Shown here: positions 5,882 to 10,985 of the stretch, piece by piece
How the letters are laid out: each line of letters starts with the position of its first letter
Numbering within the stretch: the first letter of the stretch is position 1
Notes under the pieces: model-generated
The model's input: the letters and a program-made list of their open reading frames with translations, nothing else
Told to the model about the DNA's origin: nothing
Database searches by the model: none
NCBI GenBank assembly: GCA_044220535.1
Contig: JBGAQU010000075.1
Span: 1 to 13,769, forward strand
Direction of reading: 5' to 3'
DNA from: JBDHTS01 sp044220535
GTDB taxonomy: Bacteria; Pseudomonadota; Alphaproteobacteria; Micavibrionales; Micavibrionaceae
DNA: 13,769 nucleotides
Position numbers and translations under genes: made by a program

Positions 5882-6453
5882 GCCACACCTCCCATCACCA
5901 ACCCTTTATTTTGCGGAAATGATTTTGAGTGCGATGCCTTGATGACCGGCATAGGATCAGAAATCAAACAAGTCGCTGATGCTTTTTTCACGGTCGTCAG
6001 ATGACGATAAAGCTGCCACGGTGTCAAAATCCGGAAATCGTGAATACCCAGCACGCGCTTTACGGCCTCAACACAAGTGAAGGGCATGATCGGCGCGGCT
6101 TTTTTATGCGTGCGGCATAATTGCGTCCGCACCACAATATTACCGCGTGTTTCCAGCCAGCGCGGCAGGTCGAAATCCGGTGGAACGTTATGCACCTGCA
6201 CATCCGTGTGGTTCAGCATGGGATCGAGCGAGATCCAGCGTCCGCCGTCGTGCAGAAGCACGAAGCAATGCCTGTATCCCGCCTTCAGCCAGCGCAGCCA
6301 CGGGCGATCCGCCTGACCGGTGAAGACCACGAAGGCCTTCACATCACCGCCGTCATCCCGGCCCCCGTCTTCACGAGGATAAACTCGGCCAGGATCCATG
6401 GAACGGGACATACAGGCGCTGACGGCTGTCGTGTTGTGGGGCATTTCGTTCAT
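5869..6453 (-). CDS. Conserved phage-module protein, possible permuted NlpC/P60-like fold, 194 aa
   Basis: The start is placed at ATG 6453 because AAGGAG lies 7 bases upstream. An in-frame ATG at 6537 would add 28 residues encoded by a palindromic repeat and is rejected. The core is residues 38-152. It contains GYRHCFVLLHDGGRWISLDPM (H62, D77) and, about 50 residues later, FTCVEAVKRVLGI (C127 at a helix start), then TPWQLYRHL. A histidine in a beta-rich segment ahead of a cysteine at a helix start is the order of permuted papain-like (NlpC/P60, YiiX, LRAT-type) proteins, so a cysteine peptidase or amidase is possible. No member of those families was confirmed. Residues 20-37 look like low-complexity insertion. 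It is second in the leftward unit, before the portal genes. Confidence 0.6.
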   Translation of the reverse strand: MNEMPHNTTAVSACMSRSMDPGRVYPREDGGRDDGGDVKAFVVFTGQADRPWLRWLKAGYRHCFVLLHDGGRWISLDPMLNHTDVQVHNVPPDFDLPRWLETRGNIVVRTQLCRTHKKAAPIMPFTCVEAVKRVLGIHDFRILTPWQLYRHLTTVKKASATCLISDPMPVIKASHSKSFPQNKGLVMGGVAWAA

Positions 6454-6490
6454 ATCTGACTCCTTCTGAATGTGCTGAACCATCGCATGG

Positions 6491-6513
6491 GTCCCGGCTT
6501 TCGCCGGGATGAC
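6491..6513. repeat. Palindromic repeat of the GTCATCCCGGCGAAAGCCGGGACCC type
   Basis: TCCCGGC (6492-6498) and GCCGGGA (6503-6509) form a 7-bp hairpin with a TTTC loop, with flanking GTC/GAC bases. This is the commonest form of short dispersed palindrome in many proteobacterial genomes. Read leftward it encodes the tell-tale VIPAKAG peptide when it falls in frame with a gene. It fills the gap between the 136-aa and 194-aa genes. Confidence 0.75.
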
Positions 6514-6533
6514 GTCTATAGGGGATAAAGTAT

Positions 6534-6944
6534 TCATTCTGCGGCCTCCGGAAATGCGATGATGTTGTGGAAGAAACTGTTTCGAACGATGCCCTTACGT
6601 TCTAAAACGCTTTCGAGCCGTTTTAGTGCCTCGCTCCATAACTTATAAGCGCGGCACTCTTTAATCCGGCGCGGGTCGGGCGGCATCTGGCGACGGCCGT
6701 AATGGCGCATCACCAGAAGATGTTCCATGGTCAGGCGGCGGTGACGATACAGCCGGTCCAGCACTCTTAATATGTCGATGGGCTCGCAAGGGCGGGCGAT
6801 CAGGCCGTTGCCCGCTGTAAAGCGCGCGCCGTCATTACGGGCCTGCTGCGCCTGGATGAACCAGAACCACGCCTCCTCCACCGAATCGAAGGCCTGGGCC
6901 GCGATATCGGGTGTCGGTTTTGGTATATGTCTGTCTTTAGTCAT
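6534..6944 (-). CDS. Conserved protein of unknown function, first gene of leftward unit, 136 aa
   Basis: I place the start at ATG 6944 (upstream GTGGGACT, a weak ribosome site); an in-frame TTG at 6956 would add four residues. The protein has no signal peptide or membrane segment and is basic and helical. Recognisable blocks are FDSVEEAWFWFIQAQQARNDG, a RPCEPIDILRVLDRLYRHRRL block and HYGRRQMPPDPRRIKECRAYKLW, ending in a coiled helix. I recall this style in alphaproteobacterial genomes but no function. It could be a DNA-binding or packaging-related protein given the many Arg residues and its place as first gene after the regulated promoter, but nothing in the sequence proves that. It is divergent from the S24 regulator gene. 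Confidence 0.7.
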   Translation of the reverse strand: MTKDRHIPKPTPDIAAQAFDSVEEAWFWFIQAQQARNDGARFTAGNGLIARPCEPIDILRVLDRLYRHRRLTMEHLLVMRHYGRRQMPPDPRRIKECRAYKLWSEALKRLESVLERKGIVRNSFFHNIIAFPEAAE

Positions 6945-6984
6945 AGTCCCACACAATCTTTTTGTTCTTGTTTCGAACGCAATT

Positions 6985-6999
6985 GTTCGCTATATGTTC
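6985..6999. promoter_or_regulatory. Alphaproteobacterial LexA (SOS) box GTTC-N7-GTTC
   Basis: GTTCGCTATATGTTC matches the alphaproteobacterial LexA site GTTC-N7-GTTC exactly. It lies in the divergent gap between the 136-aa gene and the S24 regulator gene, immediately downstream of the -10 box of the leftward promoter, covering the expected transcription start. LexA bound there would block the first structural unit until DNA damage. Confidence 0.65.
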
Positions 7000-7001
7000 T
7001 A

Positions 7002-7030
7002 AATATGAGGAATTAAAAACGAGATGTCAA
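7002..7030 (-). promoter_or_regulatory. Leftward sigma70-type promoter of the first structural unit
   Basis: On the minus strand a perfect TTGACA (7030-7025) and CATATT (7007-7002) are separated by 17 bases. The start is expected near 6995, inside the LexA-type box, and about 50 bases before the ATG at 6944. The next six minus-strand genes down to 3079 are closely packed and probably one operon. Confidence 0.65.
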
Positions 7031-7038
7031 GAAGAATT

Positions 7039-7058
7039 TAGGTTTTTTTTCCTATTTA
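7039..7058. promoter_or_regulatory. Second copy of the TAGG-N8-CCTATTTA operator
   Basis: TAGGTTTTTTTTCCTATTTA has the same outer bases and the same 8-base spacing as 2475-2494 (TAGGATTAAAATCCTATTTA), 16 of 20 positions identical. A further half-site, AATCCTAT, lies at 7085-7092 across the start codon of the S24 gene. The location suits autoregulation of the S24 gene plus control of the divergent unit. Confidence 0.5.
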
Positions 7059-7090
7059 CTATCGTATGGTTTTTGTGGGACTATAATCCT

Positions 7091-7741
7091 ATGTTTACGC
7101 ATTCAGATATATGGCGCGCAATTGACCGGCTGGCGAACACCTCCGGCTATTCCGCATCGGGCCTCGCCAAAAAAGCCGGGCTTGATCCCACGACCTTTAA
7201 CAAGAGCAAGCGCACCTCCGCCGACGGCAAGCCGCGCTGGCCCTCCACCGAAAGCATCGCCAAGATCCTGGCCGTGACCAGCACGGCGATGACGGATTTC
7301 ATGAGCCTGATCGAGGAAGCGGCGGGCAGCCCGGCACGGCCCGTGCAGCGCATTCCCCTGATCGGCCTGGCGAAGGCCGGACGGTCCGGATATTTTGATG
7401 AATCCGGATACCCCGCCGGGAATGGCTGGGATGAAATCGGCTTCCCCGAATATGACGCCAAGGCGGATGAAAACCATGTCTTCGCGCTGGAAGTCAGCGG
7501 CGATTCCATGGAACCGCTCTACCGCAATGGCGATGTCATCGTCCTGACCCCCGGCTCCACCATCCGCCGCGGCGACCGCGTGGTCGTCAAAACCCGCGGC
7601 GGCGAAGTCATGGCGAAACAACTCGAAAAGCAAAGCGCATCCAAAATCGAACTGAAATCCCTGAACGCGGCGCATGACAACCGCGTGTTCAAGCCGGATG
7701 AAATCGCGTGGATGGCGCGGATTGCCTGGGTCAGCCAGTAG
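7091..7741 (+). CDS. HTH / peptidase S24 LexA-like regulator, 216 aa
   Basis: The start is set at ATG 7091 because family members begin with this kind of HxxIWxAIDxLA sequence; the frame is open further upstream but through AT-rich promoter sequence. Residues 5-75 are an HTH domain (SGYSASGLAKKAGLDPTTFNKSKR). Residues 85-216 are an S24 domain: putative autocleavage site A96-G97, catalytic S139 in GDSMEP, and general base K176 in EVMAKQL. The S139-K176 distance of 37 equals S119-K156 of E. coli LexA. It is therefore a repressor likely to cleave itself on RecA-stimulated DNA-damage signalling. It sits next to operator-like repeats and is divergent from the phage-like structural unit, so a CI-like role is likely. 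The same family also includes chromosomal alphaproteobacterial regulators, which leaves its origin open. Confidence 0.88.
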   Translation: MFTHSDIWRAIDRLANTSGYSASGLAKKAGLDPTTFNKSKRTSADGKPRWPSTESIAKILAVTSTAMTDFMSLIEEAAGSPARPVQRIPLIGLAKAGRSGYFDESGYPAGNGWDEIGFPEYDAKADENHVFALEVSGDSMEPLYRNGDVIVLTPGSTIRRGDRVVVKTRGGEVMAKQLEKQSASKIELKSLNAAHDNRVFKPDEIAWMARIAWVSQ

Positions 7742-7760
7742 TATGCCTGTCATTATTTGC

Positions 7761-7789
7761 TTGCACTATAGCACTGAGTGCTATATATT
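7761..7789 (+). promoter_or_regulatory. Toxin-antitoxin promoter with 19-bp palindromic operator
   Basis: TATAGCACT-G-AGTGCTATA (7767-7785) is a perfect palindrome with a single central base. It lies between TTGCAC (7761-7766, a weak -35) and TATATT (7784-7789, a good -10) spaced 17 bases. This is the usual place for autoregulation by an XRE antitoxin. Confidence 0.6.
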
Positions 7790-7833
7790 AGAAGTATAAG
7801 ACTGTGATCGAAAAAGTCAAAAAACAACAGAGC

Positions 7834-8223
7834 ATGCGGATCTTCAAATCTGCAAGCTTTGTCAAGTTTACGCGCAAGGAAAGAATCTCTGATAAGAAAC
7901 TTATCGATGCGATTGAAGATATCTTAAGGGGTCAAATCGATGCCAGTCTGGGAAGCCACGTTATAAAGCAAAGAATTGCCAGGCCGGGCCACGGCAAATC
8001 GGGAGGATACAGGGCCATTATTCTGTTCCGCCATAAAGACAAAGCCTTCTTCCAACACGGGTTCGCAAAAAAAGATAAAGGCAATCTTACCGCTGCAGAA
8101 GAAGAGAAATTTAAAGGAATGGCGAAACATGTTTTGGCCATGACAGAAGAAAGCCTGGAAAAGGCGCTTGAAAACCGGATTTATACGGAGATTTTCATCG
8201 ATGAAAAAGCGAGTAAACATTAA
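7834..8223 (+). CDS. RelE/HigB-type toxin of a type II toxin-antitoxin pair, 129 aa
   Basis: The start is set at ATG 7834 because the family begins MRIFK-x-x-x-F. A GTG at 7804 would add ten residues but is only about 8 bases from the predicted transcription start and lacks a ribosome site; the site before 7834 is also weak. The body matches the RelE-like HigB group (cytotoxic translational repressor): FVKFTRKERISDKKLIDAIEDI, LGSHVIKQRIARPGHGKSGGYRAIILF, then FFQHGFAKKDKGNLTAAEEEKFKGMAK. Such toxins are ribosome-dependent mRNA endonucleases. The toxin gene comes first and the antitoxin second, as in higBA. The gene is more AT-rich than its phage-module neighbours. Confidence 0.85.
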   Translation: MRIFKSASFVKFTRKERISDKKLIDAIEDILRGQIDASLGSHVIKQRIARPGHGKSGGYRAIILFRHKDKAFFQHGFAKKDKGNLTAAEEEKFKGMAKHVLAMTEESLEKALENRIYTEIFIDEKASKH

Positions 8224-8536
8224 GAAAAAATACAAAAGCGATGTCATGGCTTCCATTCATGAAACAATGGAAGGCCTGTATAAGATCGGGGCTATTGACA
8301 AAAAAACCATGCGCGAATTCGACGATGCGTGCCTGACCTCCGTGCGCGACCTCAGCCCCAAAGAAATCCGCGCTCTTCGTGAGCGGGAGCATGTCAGCCA
8401 GATCGTGTTCGCCAATTACCTCAACGTGTCCGAAGGCCTGGTCAGCAAATGGGAACGGGGCGAAAAACGCCCGGCGGGGCCGTCCCTCAAACTTCTAGCC
8501 CTGGTTGAGAAAAACGGGCTGTCCGCTATTGCGTGA
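8201..8536 (+). CDS. XRE-family antitoxin (HigA-like), 111 aa
   Basis: It starts at ATG 8201, overlapping the toxin gene by 23 bases, with CGGAG about 11 bases upstream. The N-terminal part (IHETMEGLYKIGAIDKKTMREFDDACL) is the conserved lead-in of antitoxins paired with this toxin group. Residues about 55-100 are an HTH_XRE domain (EIRALREREHVSQIVFANYLNVSEGLVSKWERGEKRP). It should neutralise the toxin by binding and repress the shared promoter at the 19-bp palindrome. A later ATG at 8246 is possible but would drop the basic N-terminal tail. Confidence 0.87.
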   Translation: MKKRVNIKKKYKSDVMASIHETMEGLYKIGAIDKKTMREFDDACLTSVRDLSPKEIRALREREHVSQIVFANYLNVSEGLVSKWERGEKRPAGPSLKLLALVEKNGLSAIA

Positions 8537-8578
8537 TGGGAATGGCGCTATTACCTTGCAATGATAGCCCGCCAACGA

Positions 8579-8606
8579 TTGACTCCTGGATTTTTCTGTT
8601 TATGAT
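8579..8606 (+). promoter_or_regulatory. Promoter of the secreted protein gene
   Basis: TTGACT (8579-8584) and TATGAT (8601-8606), each 5 of 6 to consensus, with a 16-base spacer. The predicted start near 8613 gives a leader of about 25 bases carrying AAGAGGA before ATG 8638. Confidence 0.6.
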
Positions 8607-8637
8607 GCCGGTTAAACATAAACAAGAGGATATTTTA

Positions 8638-9225
8638 ATGTTATCGGCAAAAAAACTGACTTTGGCAGCAACTGCATTATTCGCGGGTATTTCGATGGCC
8701 GAAGCGCAGGATGCATTAAAACCTTCCGTCACGGTTGACGAAGCGATGGGAACAAAGATCGTTCGCATTGATGATAAGCAGGTTGGAAATCATCTTACGG
8801 TTCACAGAGCGATGTTGGATTCCGCGGCAGGCCTGGTCTGCGAATGGACGGCGGAAGGTCAAATCGATCCGGATACCAATAAAATTCAAGGACAATATAC
8901 GTCCCATACCTGCGCACAGACAACTGATGTTCCGGACGCATGGAAAGGCGGGATCGAAAAACCCTTAAGCGCCACACGCAAAGTTTCCGCGAACGGCGAT
9001 GTGATTACAGAGACCTCGACAAGTTCTTTCACCAGCGTAGGCGTGCAAAGCCATTACACACGCGAGTGGAACCTTGCGACGAACTCCGTGTCCATTTCTG
9101 CAGGCGAATGCCAGCTTGAAGGCGGCATATGCATTCCTTATCTTGCAGAACGCCAATCGGGGGCTTTTCTCATTCCGGATAACGGTTATGTCGCCAAGCT
9201 TCGTGCCGAATTAGGGCAGCCTTAA
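8638..9225 (+). CDS. Exported protein of unknown function with four cysteines, 195 aa
   Basis: The start is ATG 8638, with AAGAGGA 8 bases upstream. Residues 1-23 are a clear Sec signal peptide (KK, hydrophobic LTLAATALFAGISM, AEA cleavage before Q24). The mature protein of about 172 residues has four cysteines (C68, C92, C158, C165), which could form two periplasmic disulphides. Much of it looks beta-rich with repeated Thr/Ser stretches, for example VITETSTSSFTSVGVQSHYTREW. I do not recognise a family. It follows the toxin-antitoxin pair but has its own promoter, so no functional link is implied. Composition is more AT-rich than the kinase gene that follows. Confidence 0.75.
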   Translation: MLSAKKLTLAATALFAGISMAEAQDALKPSVTVDEAMGTKIVRIDDKQVGNHLTVHRAMLDSAAGLVCEWTAEGQIDPDTNKIQGQYTSHTCAQTTDVPDAWKGGIEKPLSATRKVSANGDVITETSTSSFTSVGVQSHYTREWNLATNSVSISAGECQLEGGICIPYLAERQSGAFLIPDNGYVAKLRAELGQP

Positions 9226-9240
9226 GATCGCTCCTGTATT

Positions 9241-9322
9241 GTCGTCCTGAGCGCAGCGAAGGGGCTTCTCTTTTCAGCGGCTAAGCACGAAAATGAGGTC
9301 CCTCACTGCGTTCGGAGACACG
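9241..9322. repeat. Degenerate inverted-repeat element (CCTGAGCG...AGCGAAGGGGC type)
   Basis: The left arm 9241-9270 (GTCGTCCTGAGCGCAGCGAA...) and the right arm 9293-9322, read inverted (GTGTCTCCGAACGCAGTGAGGG...), are imperfect inverse copies about 30 bases long with roughly 22 bases between them. This resembles the short palindromic repeats dispersed in many genomes. No gene lies here. Confidence 0.55.
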
Positions 9323-9344
9323 TTAATAATTAAGCTTCCCCTGC

Positions 9345-9431
9345 CGTCATTGCGAAGAGACATCGCCGACGAAGCAATCCAGTGGGCCAGGCGCAGACTT
9401 TGGATTGCTTCGCCTTCGGCTCGCAATGACG
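9345..9431. repeat. MITE-like inverted repeat, CGTCATTGCGA ... TCGCAATGACG
   Basis: The outer arms CGTCATTGCGA (9345-9355) and TCGCAATGACG (9421-9431) and the inner arms CGAAGCAATCCA (9370-9381) and TGGATTGCTTCG (9401-9412) are each perfect inverse pairs within an 87-base element. This GTCATTGCGA...GAAGCAATCCA repeat style is widespread as a non-coding mobile or dispersed palindrome. It encodes no protein. It forms, with the preceding repeat, most of the gene-free stretch 9226-9516. Confidence 0.75.
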
Positions 9432-9460
9432 ATGAAAAAGACCCCAAAACCGCTATTTTC

Positions 9461-9489
9461 TTGCAATTATCCCGGGTTTCGCTTACAAA
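9461..9489 (+). promoter_or_regulatory. Candidate promoter of the PfkB-family kinase gene
   Basis: TTGCAA (9461-9466) and TACAAA (9484-9489) with 17 bases between; moderate matches only. It lies just downstream of the repeat elements and about 27 bases before the ATG at 9517, which has GAAGGAACGGC as ribosome site. Confidence 0.4.
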
Positions 9490-9516
9490 TTTGCAGCCTT
9501 GGAGTGAAGGAACGGC

Positions 9517-10491
9517 ATGGATCGTACGCTTCCGCGGATCATCTGCATCGGCCTCGCCAACGTTGACGTCATTGCGAATGTCAGCGACGAATTCCTGACC
9601 TCTCACGGCATGACCAAGGGCGTTTCCAACATCCTGGACGCCTGCACCACCGGCACCATCCTGTCCATCCTTGAAAACCCGTCCTGCCACCCGGGCGGCA
9701 GTTCCGCGAACACGGCTTTCGGCATTTCCGGATACGACGTGCCGGTTCAGTTTATCGGGAAGACCGGCGACGACGCTTATGCCGACATCTTCCGCCGCGG
9801 GTTTGAAAACACGCCCGTGCTGTTCAATACGCCCGCCCATTCGCAGCGCATGACATCCGTCTGCCTGACGCTGGTGACGCCGGATAAAAACCGTACGTTT
9901 GCCTTTTGCACCGATACCGCCGGATGGTTTGTGGAGCCGGACGATCTGCCGGAGGCGCGCGACGGCCTGACCGTCTATGCCGAATCCAACACTGGGCTGA
10001 TGCAGGCGGGCGGCGGGCGTTCGCTGATGGAAGAAATCAGCGTCAGATACGATTCCATCCCGCTGATTCTGAACCTGACCGACGCCGCCATCGTCCGCAA
10101 TTGCCGCGCGACCATCGGCTCCCTGCTTGGCCGCACGGCGGAGACCTGCTTTATCGGCAATGTCGAGGAGATCAAGGCGCTGTTCGAGACCGAGGATTTC
10201 GGCAAGGCGATGGCGATGATCCGCGCCACGGGCAAAACCTTTGCCGTGACAGACGGGCCGAACGGCGTGCATGTGTTTAAAGGAAATGAGTATCACCACG
10301 TTCCCGCCGAACAACTGGCCGAAAGCCGCATTGTCAACACGGTCGGCGCGGGCGACCAGTTCGCCGCCGGGTTCGTTGCTGGGCTGGTCATGTCGATGAC
10401 GCCGGAAGCCGCCTGCGGCCAAGGCATCCACGCCGCCACTTCGGCCTTGCAACAGGTCGCCGCAAGACCCAAAATCAGGCGGATTGCCTGA
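9517..10491 (+). CDS. PfkB-family carbohydrate/nucleoside kinase (adenosine kinase-like)
   Basis: A 324-residue ribokinase-fold protein starting at ATG 9517 with GAAGGAACGGC upstream. The first PfkB signature region is PGGSSANTAFG (59-69) followed by GKTGDD (81-86). The second signature is NTVGAGDQFAAGF (274-286), with the anion hole GAGD and catalytic base D280; most members have D-T rather than N274-T at its start. The overall layout (N-terminal CIGLANVDVIANVSDEFL, KG-x-x-x-x-LD, VTPDKNRTFAFCTD) is closest to the alphaproteobacterial adenosine kinase-like group. It would transfer phosphate from ATP to a sugar or nucleoside hydroxyl; the substrate is not certain. A long open frame on the opposite strand is only a shadow of this gene. 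Confidence 0.88.
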   Translation: MDRTLPRIICIGLANVDVIANVSDEFLTSHGMTKGVSNILDACTTGTILSILENPSCHPGGSSANTAFGISGYDVPVQFIGKTGDDAYADIFRRGFENTPVLFNTPAHSQRMTSVCLTLVTPDKNRTFAFCTDTAGWFVEPDDLPEARDGLTVYAESNTGLMQAGGGRSLMEEISVRYDSIPLILNLTDAAIVRNCRATIGSLLGRTAETCFIGNVEEIKALFETEDFGKAMAMIRATGKTFAVTDGPNGVHVFKGNEYHHVPAEQLAESRIVNTVGAGDQFAAGFVAGLVMSMTPEAACGQGIHAATSALQQVAARPKIRRIA

Positions 10492-10520
10492 TTATGAATG
10501 AAGAAGGTGTTTGTTGTTAG

Positions 10521-10545
10521 AACTTCAAGAATTTGAAGTTTTTAT
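10521..10545 (+). terminator. Weak intrinsic terminator after the kinase gene
   Basis: AACTTCAA (10521-10528) pairs perfectly with TTGAAGTT (10533-10540) around GAAT, followed by TTTAT. The stem is AT-rich and the T-run short, so strength is doubtful. It lies 30 bases past the stop codon. Confidence 0.45.
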
Positions 10546-10562
10546 AAAAGCCCGCCCGGAAT

Positions 10563-10591
10563 TTGACTTTGATTTTAAATAATAGTATGTT
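10563..10591 (+). promoter_or_regulatory. Candidate promoter of the small membrane protein gene
   Basis: TTGACT (10563-10568) and TATGTT (10586-10591) separated by 17 bases, in an AT-rich gap. The predicted start near 10598 leads into GAGAGATCC, a plausible ribosome site for the first ATG at 10624. Confidence 0.45.
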
Positions 10592-10618
10592 TCTTGGCAT
10601 ATGTTAGTATTGAGAGAT

Positions 10619-10662
10619 CCAAAATGAGCACAAAATTACACCAAAATGAGCACAAAATTACA
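10619..10662 (+). repeat. Exact 22-bp tandem duplication across the start codon
   Basis: Bases 10619-10640 and 10641-10662 are identical; each unit starts CCAAAATGAGCAC and includes an ATG. Only the first copy has a Shine-Dalgarno-like GAGAG (10611-10616 region) at proper distance. Since 22 is not a multiple of three, the first ATG (10624) reads a different frame, ending at 10737 after 37 codons, while the second ATG (10646) opens the 93-codon frame. Confidence 0.9.
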
Positions 10663-10927
10663 ATTTGCGTTGCTTGGCGCGGCAATGATGGGCGTTGCTG
10701 CAACAGGCTCCGTTCTCGGAAAAGAGATATGGGATGAGCGGGGCTGTTATTTAAATGATATATTCGGGGAAGTTTCTGCCCCTTGTATTGAAGCTGAGAA
10801 GACGCCTTTAAAAGCAGGTATATTATTTGGAGGCATTGGGGTATGTTTAGCGTCCGCCATTGGAATGTTGGGCATTACCAGACGCGAAATTCGTCAGCTT
10901 GAAAACGGTCCAAAACCTGGCATGTAA
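10646..10927 (+). CDS. Small inner-membrane protein with two helices, 93 aa
   Basis: A 93-residue protein of unrecognised family. Residues about 6-25 (QFALLGAAMMGVAATGSVLG) and about 56-77 (KAGILFGGIGVCLASAIGMLGI) are hydrophobic helices. The loop between them holds two cysteines (GCYL and PCIE), and the C-terminal tail is charged (TRREIRQLENG). The start at ATG 10646 is the second copy of a duplicated start region and lacks its own ribosome site, so translation may be reduced. The gene is more AT-rich than its neighbours. It lies just ahead of the PyrE-like gene with a 58-base gap and no obvious shared role. Confidence 0.6.
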   Translation: MSTKLQFALLGAAMMGVAATGSVLGKEIWDERGCYLNDIFGEVSAPCIEAEKTPLKAGILFGGIGVCLASAIGMLGITRREIRQLENGPKPGM

Positions 10928-10985
10928 TTATTGCTTTGCTTTCGGGTTCGGCGTGACGAATATAAAGATGGCACCAGGAATAAAC

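Noticed and set aside
6454..6537. ATG at 6537 as the start of the 194-aa gene
   Set aside because: The extra 28 residues are translated repeat sequence, and a good ribosome site precedes the later ATG at 6453.
7082..7087. TATAAT as the -10 box of the S24 regulator gene
   Set aside because: It ends only 3 bases before the ATG, so the transcript would start inside the coding region, and no -35 box lies at the right distance. It may be part of an operator half-site instead.
6962..7090. An N-terminal extension of the S24 regulator from about 6962
   Set aside because: The extra residues come from AT-rich promoter sequence, include the LexA-type box and operator, and do not match the family N-terminus, which begins at 7091.
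7103..7753. A 216-codon open frame on the minus strand opposite the S24 regulator gene
   Set aside because: The plus strand carries a full HTH/S24 protein with all catalytic residues; the antisense frame is low-complexity Gly/Ala/Asp-rich shadow sequence.
9274..10452. A 392-codon open frame on the minus strand opposite the PfkB kinase gene
   Set aside because: It runs through the repeats and is a mirror of the GC-rich kinase gene; it has no recognisable motif or ribosome site, while the plus strand has complete PfkB signatures.
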